DNA from: DASSBQ01 sp040981125
GTDB lineage: Bacteria > Nitrospirota > Nitrospiria > Nitrospirales > Nitrospiraceae
Direction of reading: 5' to 3'
Assembly: GCA_040981125.1 (NCBI GenBank)
Contig: JANRMQ010000015.1
Coordinates: forward strand, 1 to 64,000
Length of the DNA: 64,000 bases
Of this stretch, positions 8,960 through 17,859 are shown piece by piece (the first letter of the stretch is position 1; every line of letters starts with the position of its first letter). A program made the position numbers and the translations under genes. The notes below the pieces were generated by a model. The model ran no database searches. It was not told the origin of the DNA and saw only the letters and a program-made list of their open reading frames with translations.

Positions 8960-9403
8960 TTACCGGCGGGACTTTTCTTGCTCTTCCTGACTGGTCTTGC
9001 ACTCGATGCACAAGGTCGTCACGGGCCTCGCCTTCAGCCGTTTATAAGGAATCTCATTTCCACAGCTTTCGCAGATTCCATACGTATGGCTCGCTAGACG
9101 GCCCAACGCTTCGTCGATTTTCTTCAGTAGTTTTTGCTCTCGTTCCCTGATCCGAAGCGAGAAATTTTGATCGGTTTCAGCGGAGGCCTGATCGCTGACG
9201 TCGGGAAAGCTCTCCGTTCCCTTTCGATTTGTCAGGACATCTTCCACTTCCTGCAGGATGGCCGCCCGCTGGCGCTCAAGATCAAGCTGAATGTCCGCGT
9301 ACTTCTCACCGTTGCCGGCGGCGGCGGAAACAGCATCATGGCTACGGGATTTTTTTGGCTGAGAACGTGAGGAGCGTCGCGAGGCTGGCTGGCCTATCTT
9401 CAT
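8960..9403 (-). CDS. DksA/TraR-type zinc-finger transcription factor
   Basis: The 147-residue protein ends with a C4 zinc finger: Cys111, Cys114, Cys132 and Cys135 in GICESCGNEIPYKRL and TLCIECK. This is preceded by a coiled-coil segment (about 40-100), the DksA architecture in which the coiled coil enters the RNA polymerase secondary channel. An acidic pair, SAETDQN, sits near the expected coiled-coil tip, roughly where DksA has its DxxDxA. It may modulate ppGpp responses, but several DksA-like paralogues usually coexist, so I give no symbol. A Lys/Arg/Ser-rich N-terminal 30 residues is an extension. GGGAGG lies 10 bases before the start. Confidence 0.88.
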   Translation of the reverse strand: MKIGQPASRRSSRSQPKKSRSHDAVSAAAGNGEKYADIQLDLERQRAAILQEVEDVLTNRKGTESFPDVSDQASAETDQNFSLRIREREQKLLKKIDEALGRLASHTYGICESCGNEIPYKRLKARPVTTLCIECKTSQEEQEKSRR

Positions 9404-9522
9404 CTGTGAAGCGCCTCCCAGGAAGTAAGAATATAACAGCCGGAAAGTTCGCGGTCAATGCCGGATGCAGGCATTTCACCGTCGCGGGCATAGCTCTACC
9501 GCAATACGCAGCGCCGGTCGCC

Positions 9523-10125
9523 TTAGAGGTCGCGTCGGCCTTCAATCGATTTGACCAATGTCACCTCATCGGCATACTCGATGTCCATCCCGACCGGAAT
9601 CCCATAGGCGATTCGCGATACCCGGACCTGTAACGGCTTGAGCATCTTGGTCAGATAAATGGCCGTGGCCTCCCCTTCGATCGTCGGGTTCGTAGCCAGG
9701 ATGACTTCGGTCACCCCGCCTTTCTTTACACGATCGATCAGCTCATCGGCGCGGATATCCGAAGGTCCCACCCCATCCAGTGGAGACAGCACCCCCAGCA
9801 AGACGTGATACATCCCCCGATAGCCGCCGGCTCGCTCAATCGCATAGAGGGGACTGGGCTCTTCCACCACGAGAATTTTGGACCGGTCCCGCTTGGGGTC
9901 ACGGCAGAATTCACAGAGTTCGCCTTCCGCGATGTTCCGGCATTCAATGCAAAAGGAAACTCCGTCCTTGACCGCTCGAATGGCGTCCGATAATCGAAGC
10001 GCGTCCTCACGTTCAGTCTTCAAGAGATGAAATGCCAACCGTTGCGCGCTCTTGCGGCCGATCCCCGGCAATCGGACGAGTTCCCGCACCAATTGAGCGA
10101 GCAACCCCTGTTGATCGATACTCAC
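9523..10125 (-). CDS. recR: Recombination mediator protein RecR
   Basis: The 200-residue protein helps load RecA at single-stranded gaps in the RecFOR pathway. Visible are the helix-hairpin-helix LVRLPGIGRKSAQRLAFHLL (residues 17-36), the C4 zinc motif (Cys59, Cys62, Cys71, Cys74) and the Toprim domain starting at KILVVEEPSPLYAIE. The final YADEVTLVKSIEGRR is the usual RecR tail. It follows dnaX and ybaB, the classical dnaX-ybaB-recR order. The gap to ybaB is only 34 bases, so one operon is likely. Confidence 0.97.
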   Translation of the reverse strand: MSIDQQGLLAQLVRELVRLPGIGRKSAQRLAFHLLKTEREDALRLSDAIRAVKDGVSFCIECRNIAEGELCEFCRDPKRDRSKILVVEEPSPLYAIERAGGYRGMYHVLLGVLSPLDGVGPSDIRADELIDRVKKGGVTEVILATNPTIEGEATAIYLTKMLKPLQVRVSRIAYGIPVGMDIEYADEVTLVKSIEGRRDL

Positions 10126-10159
10126 CGTCGCCCTTTACTTGCCCATCGGCGCTCCATCA

Positions 10160-10483
10160 TCAGAAGAGACCTGGAATCTTCAATCCTCCGGTGACCGCTT
10201 TCATTTCTTCCGCCATCATTTCATGCGCTTTGCGAAGGGCGTCATTCGAGGCGGCGACGACCAGATCCTGCAACATCTCGACATCGCCGGATTTCACGAC
10301 TTCCGGATCAAACGTGACACTGACAATCTGCATGGCGCCGTTGGCCGTCACGGTCACGATCCCGCCCCCGGCCGTGCCCGACACGGTTTTTGCCGAGGCT
10401 TGTTCTTGGACTTTGGCCATCTGTTCCTGCATCGCCTGCGCCTGTTTCATGATATTCGACATGTTCCCAAATGGATTCTTCAT
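10160..10483 (-). CDS. YbaB/EbfC family nucleoid-associated protein
   Basis: A 107-residue member of the YbaB/EbfC family, small dimeric DNA-binding proteins of the nucleoid. Typical features are the N-terminal helix with repeated Gln/Met (IMKQAQAMQEQMAKVQEQ), the Gly-rich TAGGGIVTVTANG strand and the MLQDLVVAASNDALRKA helix. Its ATG overlaps the dnaX stop by four bases. Located between dnaX and recR as in many genomes. Confidence 0.95.
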   Translation of the reverse strand: MKNPFGNMSNIMKQAQAMQEQMAKVQEQASAKTVSGTAGGGIVTVTANGAMQIVSVTFDPEVVKSGDVEMLQDLVVAASNDALRKAHEMMAEEMKAVTGGLKIPGLF

Positions 10484-12378
10484 TCCTGGACCTCCTGTGG
10501 CAAGGACTTGGGGGAGACTTCAGCCAGTTCTCCCCCGAACAGCTCCAGCGCCTGCTTGACCAACGGATGGGCGCGAGCTTGCTGAAATAACAGCATACGC
10601 TCCTCCGCTTCCTTGGCGGCGCGCAATTCTCTCATCGTCGGTCCGGCATTCTCTCCTTCCGACACTTCGATAATGCGGATCTGGAGAGGGCGCCCCACCA
10701 GCCGCTCGCCCAGCCGGGCCAGGGCGTGGATGTTATCCGGTTTCTCCAGCATGGCCCGTCCAACCGTGCCCTGCTTTGCAAATCCAATGAGCACTTGATT
10801 GCCTTGAAGGCCGAGAAATCGTCCCATTTCGAGAAATGGCGCAATGTTCGGATGTTCCGACGAGACCGCCTCTTGAAACGTCTGCCAGTCCAGCGGAGCA
10901 GGCACAGCGGGCGGAATAGTAGGGCGTTCCGGATCAGGCCCAGACGGTTCCACAGAGGCTGTTGTCGCCGGTTTCTCTCGATCGCTGCACGCCGGCTCTT
11001 TACGGGCACTACCGGACGGTCCTGTCTTGGCAGTCTCGATGGTCGGCGGATCCGAGGACCGTGCGCTTGGGGGTTGTTCGGTGGAGGCATTGCTGTTGGA
11101 AGCGCTCTGGCCGCCCGGTCGCTTGTCATTCGAGCTTCGATTGTCGCCCGGTCGTGCGGCGCCTGTGATCGGCGGGGAAGGCGCGATCCGTTCTTGTTTG
11201 CGCGGATCGGCGACAGCCGGACCAGGTGCCTCCGCACGAAATTTGGACGCCGGGGTGTCGGCTGTCGCCGGCTCTGTTGGCACAGCGAGTCGGGTTGCGC
11301 GAACTGCCGCCGCTTCCAACACATACCGAGGATGCGCGCTGTTTCGGACCGCATCTTCCGCTTGGGTGAAAATGCGCAAGACTTCCTGCAGTTGATCCGG
11401 CGTGACTCGGGCCGCGTCGGTCTTGAACCGGCGGATGTCCTCTTCGGCGCCTTCGATCAGCCCTTTGACCTCGTCCTGCGACGGCACGACCGCGGCGACC
11501 AGGAGGTTTCTGACGTACTCGACCACGTCCGCGCAGTACGTCCGGATATCATGTCCTTGATCGAGAACCTCCCGGATCGTATGGAGGGCTTTGGCGCTGT
11601 GTTGCCCCAGCACGGCGTCGGCCATCGCATGGACCAATTCCTGGGGGACCGCTCCCAGCAGTGTTTCCAGATCCGCATGGTTGACGGAGGAGCCTCCGAA
11701 GGCGACCACTTGATCCAGTAGGCTCAATCCATCTCTCATGCTGCCTTCGCTCGCGCGCGCCAGGGCCAGCAAGCTCCGGTCTTCGATCTGCAGGTGGTCA
11801 CGCTCGGCCACCAATCTCAAGCGGGCCGCGATTTCCGTCTTCGAGATGCGCCGGAAGTTATAGTGCTGGCAGCGGGAGAGAATGGTCGCGGGGATTTTGT
11901 GAATCTCCGTCGTCGCAAAAATGAAAATGACATGAGCCGGCGGCTCTTCCAGCGTTTTCAACAACGCATTGAACGCCGAATTGGACAGCATGTGCACTTC
12001 ATCGATGATGTACACGCGATAGTGCCCGCGGAAGGGAGTGAATTTCACGTTTTCGCGGATTTCCCGCACATCGTCCACGCTCGTGTTCGATGCGCCGTCG
12101 ATCTCGATCACATCAACCGAGCTTCCTTGAGCAATTTCGCGGCAGCTTGCGCAGGTATTGCACGGAGTGCCGGTGGGACCCTGCTCACAGTTCAAAGATT
12201 TCGCCAGGATGCGCGCGACGGTCGTTTTTCCCACCCCGCGCGTGCCGGAAAAGAGGAAGGCATGGGCTACACGCTTGGATGAGATCGCGTTGACGAGGGT
12301 CTGCACCACATGAGGTTGGCCGATCACCTCATCGAACGTGCCCGGGCGGTATTTTCTGGCGGAGACTTGGTAATCCAC
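10480..12378 (-). CDS. dnaX: DNA polymerase III subunits gamma/tau
   Basis: Clamp-loader ATPase of 632 residues. Walker A is GTRGVGKT (45-52); the four-Cys zinc site lies at Cys64, Cys73, Cys76 and Cys79. IIDEVHMLSNSAFNALLKTLEEPP carries Walker B and the central helix; sensor 1 is in FATTEIHKIPATILSRC. Domain III follows to about residue 370. A long Pro/Ser/Thr/Glu-rich linker (about 375-500) leads to a small C-terminal domain that should bind the polymerase alpha subunit, so this is the tau form. I saw no slippery A-run with a downstream hairpin for gamma production. Confidence 0.97.
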   Translation of the reverse strand: MDYQVSARKYRPGTFDEVIGQPHVVQTLVNAISSKRVAHAFLFSGTRGVGKTTVARILAKSLNCEQGPTGTPCNTCASCREIAQGSSVDVIEIDGASNTSVDDVREIRENVKFTPFRGHYRVYIIDEVHMLSNSAFNALLKTLEEPPAHVIFIFATTEIHKIPATILSRCQHYNFRRISKTEIAARLRLVAERDHLQIEDRSLLALARASEGSMRDGLSLLDQVVAFGGSSVNHADLETLLGAVPQELVHAMADAVLGQHSAKALHTIREVLDQGHDIRTYCADVVEYVRNLLVAAVVPSQDEVKGLIEGAEEDIRRFKTDAARVTPDQLQEVLRIFTQAEDAVRNSAHPRYVLEAAAVRATRLAVPTEPATADTPASKFRAEAPGPAVADPRKQERIAPSPPITGAARPGDNRSSNDKRPGGQSASNSNASTEQPPSARSSDPPTIETAKTGPSGSARKEPACSDREKPATTASVEPSGPDPERPTIPPAVPAPLDWQTFQEAVSSEHPNIAPFLEMGRFLGLQGNQVLIGFAKQGTVGRAMLEKPDNIHALARLGERLVGRPLQIRIIEVSEGENAGPTMRELRAAKEAEERMLLFQQARAHPLVKQALELFGGELAEVSPKSLPQEVQE

Positions 12379-12407
12379 GAGAGTCGCTACACTTGTTTGG
12401 GCGTTAG

Positions 12408-12510
12408 CGGGGCCAGGTGATCCTGCGGCACACAGAATTGACCGTTTACCGTTGCTTCCTTCCGGACCTGGCGGGATTCACAGGATTCTGTTGCACAGGG
12501 CCCGACCCCT
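12408..12510 (-). ncRNA. ffs: Signal recognition particle 4.5S RNA
   Basis: On the minus strand the universally conserved SRP domain IV appears as CCAGGTCCGGAAGGAAGC with its GGAA tetraloop and the asymmetric AGCA side. The flanks close into one long hairpin: GGGGTC at the 5' end pairs with GGCCCC at the 3' end, and CAGAATCCTGTG faces the GCAGGATCAC strand. About 100 bases, the bacterial small type. It sits between tRNA-Ser and dnaX. Ends are approximate. Confidence 0.92.
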
Positions 12511-12560
12511 AATACCGTCAGTTAAAGAGTTGATGAGTTCTGAGTTCCGCATTGGCTTCG

Positions 12561-12651
<91 letters not shown>

Positions 12652-12791
12652 GCACCATGCGAATTGCTAAAGGGCAGCATCTTATCATGTGACCCTATGG
12701 GCGGCAAGGCGAGGGATGCATGAGCAGAAAAGCAGGCCGGCATTGACCGTCTTCATTCCTCTACTTATACTGCACCGTACAGGACGCTCTT

Positions 12792-14894
12792 ATGAAAGTG
12801 TTCTTCGGCATCGCAATCATCGTTCTGCTTCTCCTTGGTGTCGGCATCTCCCTCCCCTTTTTAGTCGATCTCAATAAGTATCAAGACCGTTATCGTCCTC
12901 TAATAGAAGACGCGTTGAACCGCAAGGTCGTTCTTCAGGATATTCGTTTGACGGTCTGGCCGCGGATTGGAGCCAGGGTAGCCGGATTCACCGTCCAGGA
13001 CGATCCCTCGTTCCGTGCCGGTCCCTTTGCCTCCCTGTCCTCGTTGGATGTCGGAGTGAAACTTTGGCCCTTGCTCAGTGGACGGGTGGAAGTGGAGGAA
13101 ATTACGTTACGCGATCCTCTGATTGTGGTTTTTAAGAATAAGGCGGGCGTCCTGAATGTTTCGACCCTCGGCGCGCAAGCACCCGCCGCTCCTAAACCGA
13201 CGACGCCGCCCGGCGAACCGGCCGGAGGTCCATTGCGCGCGCTCGCTCTGCTGGCCGTGGATAAAATTTCGATTGACGGCGGCAAACTGATCTATCGGGA
13301 TGAGGCGAAACCGGTACCCGTCGAATACACGGTCCATGATCTCGAATTTCTTTTGACCTCGGTTCATCTCGGTGATACGGCTCAATTGCATGCCGCTGCC
13401 GCTCTTCAGCCATACAACCTGCCGATCAAAATAGATGGGACATTCGGGCCGCTGACGGAGACATTGGACCTCAAGCATTTCGACGTTGCTCTCGGTCTTG
13501 GGAGAATTCCGATCTCGGTGAAAGGCGGGGCGGCGGGAGGAGATCTGGATATCACAGTCAGCTCTTCCCTCATCGACACAGCGGAAATTCCGGTCGCTCT
13601 GCCTCTAACCAAACCCGTTCAGATCAAAAACCTCCACCTCACGGCTCACGCGGATTATGGCCGGGCCACCACCGGCTCTCTCTTGGATACCGCCGAGGTC
13701 AAGGATCTTGGATTGGCGCTTACGATGGGACAGTCCGTCGTGAACATAAAAGGCACCGCGGCGCGAGGCGTGGCGCACATCACTGCCGCCTCATCCAATA
13801 TTAACTCGGGCGATCTGCCTCTTGCGCTTCCGCTGGCCAAGCCGGTGGACATCAAGAACTTTCACATGAGCGCGCGGGCCCCCTATCCGCCGAAGGAAGG
13901 AGCCCGCCCGTTGGAACTGGCGGATGTCACGGATCTCGGTTTCATTGCAGTGATGGGAAATTCGACCGCCGACGTGCAGGGAACGCTCGCCGCCGGAACG
14001 GCCAAGGCGAGCCTGGTTTCGAAAGGGATCAATACCGCCGACCTGCCGATTGTCCTCCCACTGAAGAATCCTGTTCAAATCACCGGGCTCCATGCGACGG
14101 CGGAGATGCGGGGGCAGGACGTACGTTTGAATAATTTGGTCTTCGAGATATTCAATGGATCGGTCAAAGGGCAGGCAAGCGCCGGACTCGGTTCGGGCGC
14201 GCCGCCTTTCCATGCGGCGCTGACCGCCGAAGGTCTGCAACTGCGACCGTTGGCCAATGCGGCCGGGCTCACGGCCGCATCCGTCAGTGGAACGGCTGCG
14301 ACCACGTTTAGGATCGGAGGACGGGGAACCACCAGGGCCGATCTCACCAAAACGCTCGAGGGAGCCGGGACTGTCGCCATCAAGGATGGAAAACTCGAAG
14401 GTCTTAATCTCATGCAGGAAGTGACGTCGCTGCTGAAGGTGGCCGGACTCTCCGCCGAGGGGGTGAAGGCGACGGTATTCTCTACCATAAGCAGCGACTT
14501 GACCGTGAATCAGGGGCTCATCACCGTCCAGCGCCTGCTCATGGATAGTCATGACTTTCAGGCCACCGGTAAAGGAACGGTGGGATTCGACCAGACGGTA
14601 TTCTTGCGCCTGAATATGAATCTGTCCCAGTCGTTAAGCCAGCGCATTGCGGCCGCATCGCCGATTGCAAAGGTGGCCCTATCAGGCGGGCGCCTATCTC
14701 TGCCGCTCCTCGTCACCGGAACCGTCCAGGCCCCGTCATATAGCCTCGACACAAAGATGTTCGCGGAAAAGGCTCAGGAACAGGCGAAGCAGAAGGTGAG
14801 AGAGACCGTGAACGACTTGCTGCAGGGCAACCGCACACCGGAGGATCTTCGGAAACAGGGCAAAAGCTTGTTGAAAGATCTGCTGGGGAGGTAA
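12792..14894 (+). CDS. AsmA-family envelope protein
   Basis: The 700-residue protein has one N-terminal membrane anchor (FFGIAIIVLLLLGVGISLPFLV) and then the AsmA opening NKYQDRYRPLIEDALNRKVVL, as in the E. coli protein. The body is a long repetitive beta structure: a unit ending in the pattern LPLAKPVDIKNFHM recurs at least three times (about residues 270, 350 and 420). The C-terminal AsmA_2 region (VFEIFNGSVKG, LEGAGTVAIKDGKLEGLNLM) is conserved. Such proteins span the periplasm and are thought to help move lipids between membranes. A gene for a small mechanosensitive channel follows after two bases. Confidence 0.92.
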   Translation: MKVFFGIAIIVLLLLGVGISLPFLVDLNKYQDRYRPLIEDALNRKVVLQDIRLTVWPRIGARVAGFTVQDDPSFRAGPFASLSSLDVGVKLWPLLSGRVEVEEITLRDPLIVVFKNKAGVLNVSTLGAQAPAAPKPTTPPGEPAGGPLRALALLAVDKISIDGGKLIYRDEAKPVPVEYTVHDLEFLLTSVHLGDTAQLHAAAALQPYNLPIKIDGTFGPLTETLDLKHFDVALGLGRIPISVKGGAAGGDLDITVSSSLIDTAEIPVALPLTKPVQIKNLHLTAHADYGRATTGSLLDTAEVKDLGLALTMGQSVVNIKGTAARGVAHITAASSNINSGDLPLALPLAKPVDIKNFHMSARAPYPPKEGARPLELADVTDLGFIAVMGNSTADVQGTLAAGTAKASLVSKGINTADLPIVLPLKNPVQITGLHATAEMRGQDVRLNNLVFEIFNGSVKGQASAGLGSGAPPFHAALTAEGLQLRPLANAAGLTAASVSGTAATTFRIGGRGTTRADLTKTLEGAGTVAIKDGKLEGLNLMQEVTSLLKVAGLSAEGVKATVFSTISSDLTVNQGLITVQRLLMDSHDFQATGKGTVGFDQTVFLRLNMNLSQSLSQRIAAASPIAKVALSGGRLSLPLLVTGTVQAPSYSLDTKMFAEKAQEQAKQKVRETVNDLLQGNRTPEDLRKQGKSLLKDLLGR

Positions 14895-14896
14895 CC

Positions 14897-15709
14897 GTGG
14901 AGGAAATGATGTCCTTGCCCAATCTTATCCTCGGATACGTGGTCCGGTATGGATTTCAAGTGCTGGGCGCCGTCGTTATCCTCGCCGTCGGGGCATTCCT
15001 CGCGCGTTGGGTGGGCGCGTTCACGCAACAATGGCTTGATCGTCATGAACTGGAGCCTCCGATCAAGCTGCTCTTGGTTCGCGTGGTCAAATTGGTCGTG
15101 GTCGCCTTCGCGCTCCTGGTCGCGCTGGATCAACTGGGCTTCCAAATCGCTCCATTGATTGCAGGCCTTGGTGTTGCCGGGATCGGAGTCGGTTTGGCTC
15201 TTCAGGGGGTCCTCAGCAATGTCGTCGCCGGCTTATCGATCATTTTTACCAAGCCCTATCGCGTCGGCGAACATATCGCCATACTGGGGGTTCACGGCGA
15301 CGTCGTGAAGATCGATATCTTCACGACGACGCTCATGCATCCCGACCGGTCGCGCATTGTAATCCCAAATCGCAAAATCGTCGGAGAGATCCTGCACAAT
15401 TTCGGGAACATCCGCCGGCTCGACCTCTCGGTCCGCGTGTCGTACGATGCGGACATCACGAAGACGCTGGCGGCGGTCCGTGACCTTCTGGCCCGCCATC
15501 CGCACGTGCTCAAGGAGCCGGAACCGCTCATCGGCGTCACCGGCTTCGCCGAGTCGGCCGTGACCGTCTCGATCAGGCCGTGGGTCCAAGTCTCCCAATT
15601 CGAGTCGACCCAGGCTGAGTTGAATCAAGCCATTCTGGAACGGTTCAGACGGGACGATATTTTGATACCGTTTCCTCAGCATGACGTTCGGCTGTTGAAT
15701 ACGGCTTGA
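14897..15709 (+). CDS. Small-conductance mechanosensitive channel, MscS family
   Basis: A 270-residue MscS-type channel, protecting against hypo-osmotic shock. Three membrane spans are visible at about 10-33, 52-75 and 80-113. The last is the pore-lining Gly/Ala-rich helix (IAGLGVAGIGVGLALQGVLSNVVAGL), followed by the beta domain (PYRVGEHI, VIPNRKIVGEIL) and the mixed C-terminal domain. The frame begins at GTG preceded by GGAGG five bases upstream; an ATG four codons later is an alternative. It is tightly linked to the AsmA gene. Confidence 0.93.
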   Translation: MEEMMSLPNLILGYVVRYGFQVLGAVVILAVGAFLARWVGAFTQQWLDRHELEPPIKLLLVRVVKLVVVAFALLVALDQLGFQIAPLIAGLGVAGIGVGLALQGVLSNVVAGLSIIFTKPYRVGEHIAILGVHGDVVKIDIFTTTLMHPDRSRIVIPNRKIVGEILHNFGNIRRLDLSVRVSYDADITKTLAAVRDLLARHPHVLKEPEPLIGVTGFAESAVTVSIRPWVQVSQFESTQAELNQAILERFRRDDILIPFPQHDVRLLNTA

Positions 15710-15868
15710 CCACGGCTGGACGGCGACGGGTAATCACCTAAGCATTGGCGCTATGGACGGTCCGTGACGGCCGCCTGATCGGAAGCCACGCCGGCCGGTT
15801 CCGAGGTCTTTGCGTGGGCCTCCGTAGAATCCATCGTCAAGAACCCGCTTTATATTGCTTTCATACGC

Positions 15869-15888
15869 ATTCTCATTTATATGAGAAT
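15869..15888. promoter_or_regulatory. Perfect inverted repeat ATTCTCAT-N4-ATGAGAAT, possible operator
   Basis: Two perfect 8-bp arms separated by TTAT lie 56 bases before the DUF481 start in an AT-rich stretch. The arm sequence resembles half of a Fur-type site (ATTCTCAT is common in Fur boxes), but the spacing is not the classical 19-bp box, so identification as a metal-responsive operator is a guess. Confidence 0.4.
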
Positions 15889-15944
15889 CGCTCACTGAGG
15901 TGGAGCATCGATGCAACCTCGTACTATCATCTATGGGAGAATTC

Positions 15945-17054
15945 ATGGCGGCTTTCAGAATGTTGCTCGTAATCGCGCTCTTCGCGGGAATGACTGGTCT
16001 TACGTATGCCGAAGATCCGGCCCCATCCGAAATCGATGCATCCGCTGCGAGTTCTCCGACTCTCGACATGGTCACGCTCAAGGATGGATCAGTCGTCTAT
16101 GGCCGCGTGCTCGGGATGGTCGCCGACGAACTCCATATCAAGACCGCCTTCGGGGTTGGAGACGATATCGTCAAGATCATGTGGCCGAACGTGGCCAAAC
16201 TCGTCGTGAATCGCCCGGTGCCGTTCAAACTCAAGGAGGGAACCGTCATCGTGGGAACCGCGCAGCCCGGCGAGCCGGGGACGCTCTTGCTGAACGCCCT
16301 TCCTACCGGAACCGCCATGGCCGTTCCGCTGGATTCCATCGTCGGCGTCAATCAACCATCGGTTATCTATATGGGCGCCATCCAGGCGGGATTCTCTCAA
16401 GCGGCGGGGAACAGCCATCTCCGCAACGGCAGCCTTATAGGAGAACTGACCGCCCGGGGGGAATCGCTGAGATTGACTCTGCTCGGCCGCTACATTTATG
16501 GAGATGATCAAGGGAACCTGCTGGTGCGGAACAGCCGGGGAACCATCAAGCTGGATTTCTTTCTGACCAAGCGACTGTATTGGTTTGCGTCCGCCTACTT
16601 TGAACAGGATACGTTTCAGGATTTGAAACTCCGCACCTCGCTCGCCAGCGGGCCGGGGTACCAATTTCTGGATCGCGGCGACCTCGACGGTATTTACAAG
16701 GACATGACGCTCTGGGCCGAGGTCGGCGGCGCCTACTTTAATGAAGATTTTAAAGTGGCCGATGACAAGACCAGCACCAGAGCCCGATGGGCGGTCAAAT
16801 GGAACTGGCCGCTGTACGGGGGCGATCAAGTCTCGCTCTATCATTTTCAAGAGGGATTTCAATCCCTGCAAAATTCGCAGGATCTCTACTGGACGGCGGA
16901 CACCGGATTGCGCTTCAAGCTGATCGGCGGGCTGGTCAGTGGATTGCAGTGGACCGTCCGGTATAACAAAACGCCCCCTCCCGGCGTTTCCGACACGGAT
17001 AACCTGTATTTGATCACGCTTGGATATAGTTTCGATACGAGCCGCAAACAATGA
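15945..17054 (+). CDS. DUF481 (YdiY-like) outer-membrane protein
   Basis: From the ATG before AAFRMLL the protein has 369 residues. A signal peptide ends near TYAEDP. An N-terminal beta domain (about 35-125) with the repeated pattern VTLKDGSVVYGRVLG resembles a small LSm-like fold often found in front of DUF481. The C-terminal 220 residues are a beta barrel of alternating aromatic strands (GRYIYGDDQGN, RLYWFASAYFEQDTFQDL) ending in the strand YLITLGYSF, as outer-membrane barrels do. Function of the family is unknown. A palindromic possible operator lies upstream, and GGGAG precedes the chosen start. Earlier in-frame starts at 15900 and 15933 exist. Confidence 0.85.
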   Translation: MAAFRMLLVIALFAGMTGLTYAEDPAPSEIDASAASSPTLDMVTLKDGSVVYGRVLGMVADELHIKTAFGVGDDIVKIMWPNVAKLVVNRPVPFKLKEGTVIVGTAQPGEPGTLLLNALPTGTAMAVPLDSIVGVNQPSVIYMGAIQAGFSQAAGNSHLRNGSLIGELTARGESLRLTLLGRYIYGDDQGNLLVRNSRGTIKLDFFLTKRLYWFASAYFEQDTFQDLKLRTSLASGPGYQFLDRGDLDGIYKDMTLWAEVGGAYFNEDFKVADDKTSTRARWAVKWNWPLYGGDQVSLYHFQEGFQSLQNSQDLYWTADTGLRFKLIGGLVSGLQWTVRYNKTPPPGVSDTDNLYLITLGYSFDTSRKQ

Positions 17055-17100
17055 TATAAGGCCGTTCGCTCGGCAATCTAGCCACCAAGGAGGAACGTCC

Positions 17101-17526
17101 ATGAGCATGATGAGCGAATTCAAAGAATTTGCGATGAAAGGGAACGTGATGGATATGGCTGTCGGCGTGATCATCGGCGGCGCATTCGGCAAGATCGTGT
17201 CATCCCTCGTCAGTGATGTGTTGATGCCGCCCATCGGCCTGCTCATGGGGCAGGTCGATTTCTCCAGCCTGTTCATTCCGCTGTCTCAGGAAGCTGCCGG
17301 CAAGTCGCTCGCCGCCGCCAAGGCCGCCGGCGCCCCCACGATCAACTACGGAGTGTTCCTGCAGACCGTGCTGGATTTCGTCATTCTTGCCTTTGTCATC
17401 TTTATGGTCGTGAAACAGATCAATCGGCTGCGGACGCAGCCTCCGCCCGGCCCTCCGCCGGCGCCGCCGAAGGAAGAGGTGCTGCTGGCCGAAATCCGCG
17501 ACATTCTTAAGAATCAGCGGCCATGA
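17101..17526 (+). CDS. mscL: Large-conductance mechanosensitive channel MscL
   Basis: A 141-residue channel of the inner membrane. The N-terminal amphipathic helix MSEFKEFAMKGNVMDMA is followed by the pore helix VGVIIGGAFGKIVSSLVSDVLMPP and a periplasmic loop. The second span is VLDFVILAFVIFMVVKQINRL, and then comes a Pro-rich stretch and the cytoplasmic helix EEVLLAEIRDIL. All are standard MscL landmarks and the length is normal. AAGGAGG lies nine bases upstream, which decides the start over a longer frame beginning at 17020. A second osmotic-release channel gene, mscS-type, lies 1.4 kb upstream. Confidence 0.97.
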   Translation: MSMMSEFKEFAMKGNVMDMAVGVIIGGAFGKIVSSLVSDVLMPPIGLLMGQVDFSSLFIPLSQEAAGKSLAAAKAAGAPTINYGVFLQTVLDFVILAFVIFMVVKQINRLRTQPPPGPPPAPPKEEVLLAEIRDILKNQRP

Positions 17527-17859
17527 TGACCGTCGCACACCGTGCAAGAGGACGATGGGATGGACCATTGGGCGGCGGAACAATCGACGCATGGACATCA
17601 TCGTGAAGAACTAGTCGCGTCCGATGTCCGATGGCGGAAGAAAGAATGGGGGGTGGTTGCATCTTCGAACGGAAGACGCTAGTCTAGCCTCCTGAATATT
17701 CCGTAAGGCGAGAGGAGGACCCCATCTCTAGGACCGCCTTCATCGCGGCGCAGGCTGCGATGCTTGAATCTCGCCTGCGCGGTTCGTTGTTTCTCTCTGT
17801 ATCCACCGTCCGCATCTCATGCATGCACACGCACTCTCATCGTGTCGAGGGGAGAGCAT

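Noticed and set aside
10480..12378. Programmed frameshift in dnaX
   Set aside because: I saw no A-run or downstream stem that would produce a gamma form.
15911..16507. Arg-rich 198-residue plus-strand frame
   Set aside because: Shadow of the DUF481 gene in another frame, with composition typical of out-of-frame GC-rich DNA.
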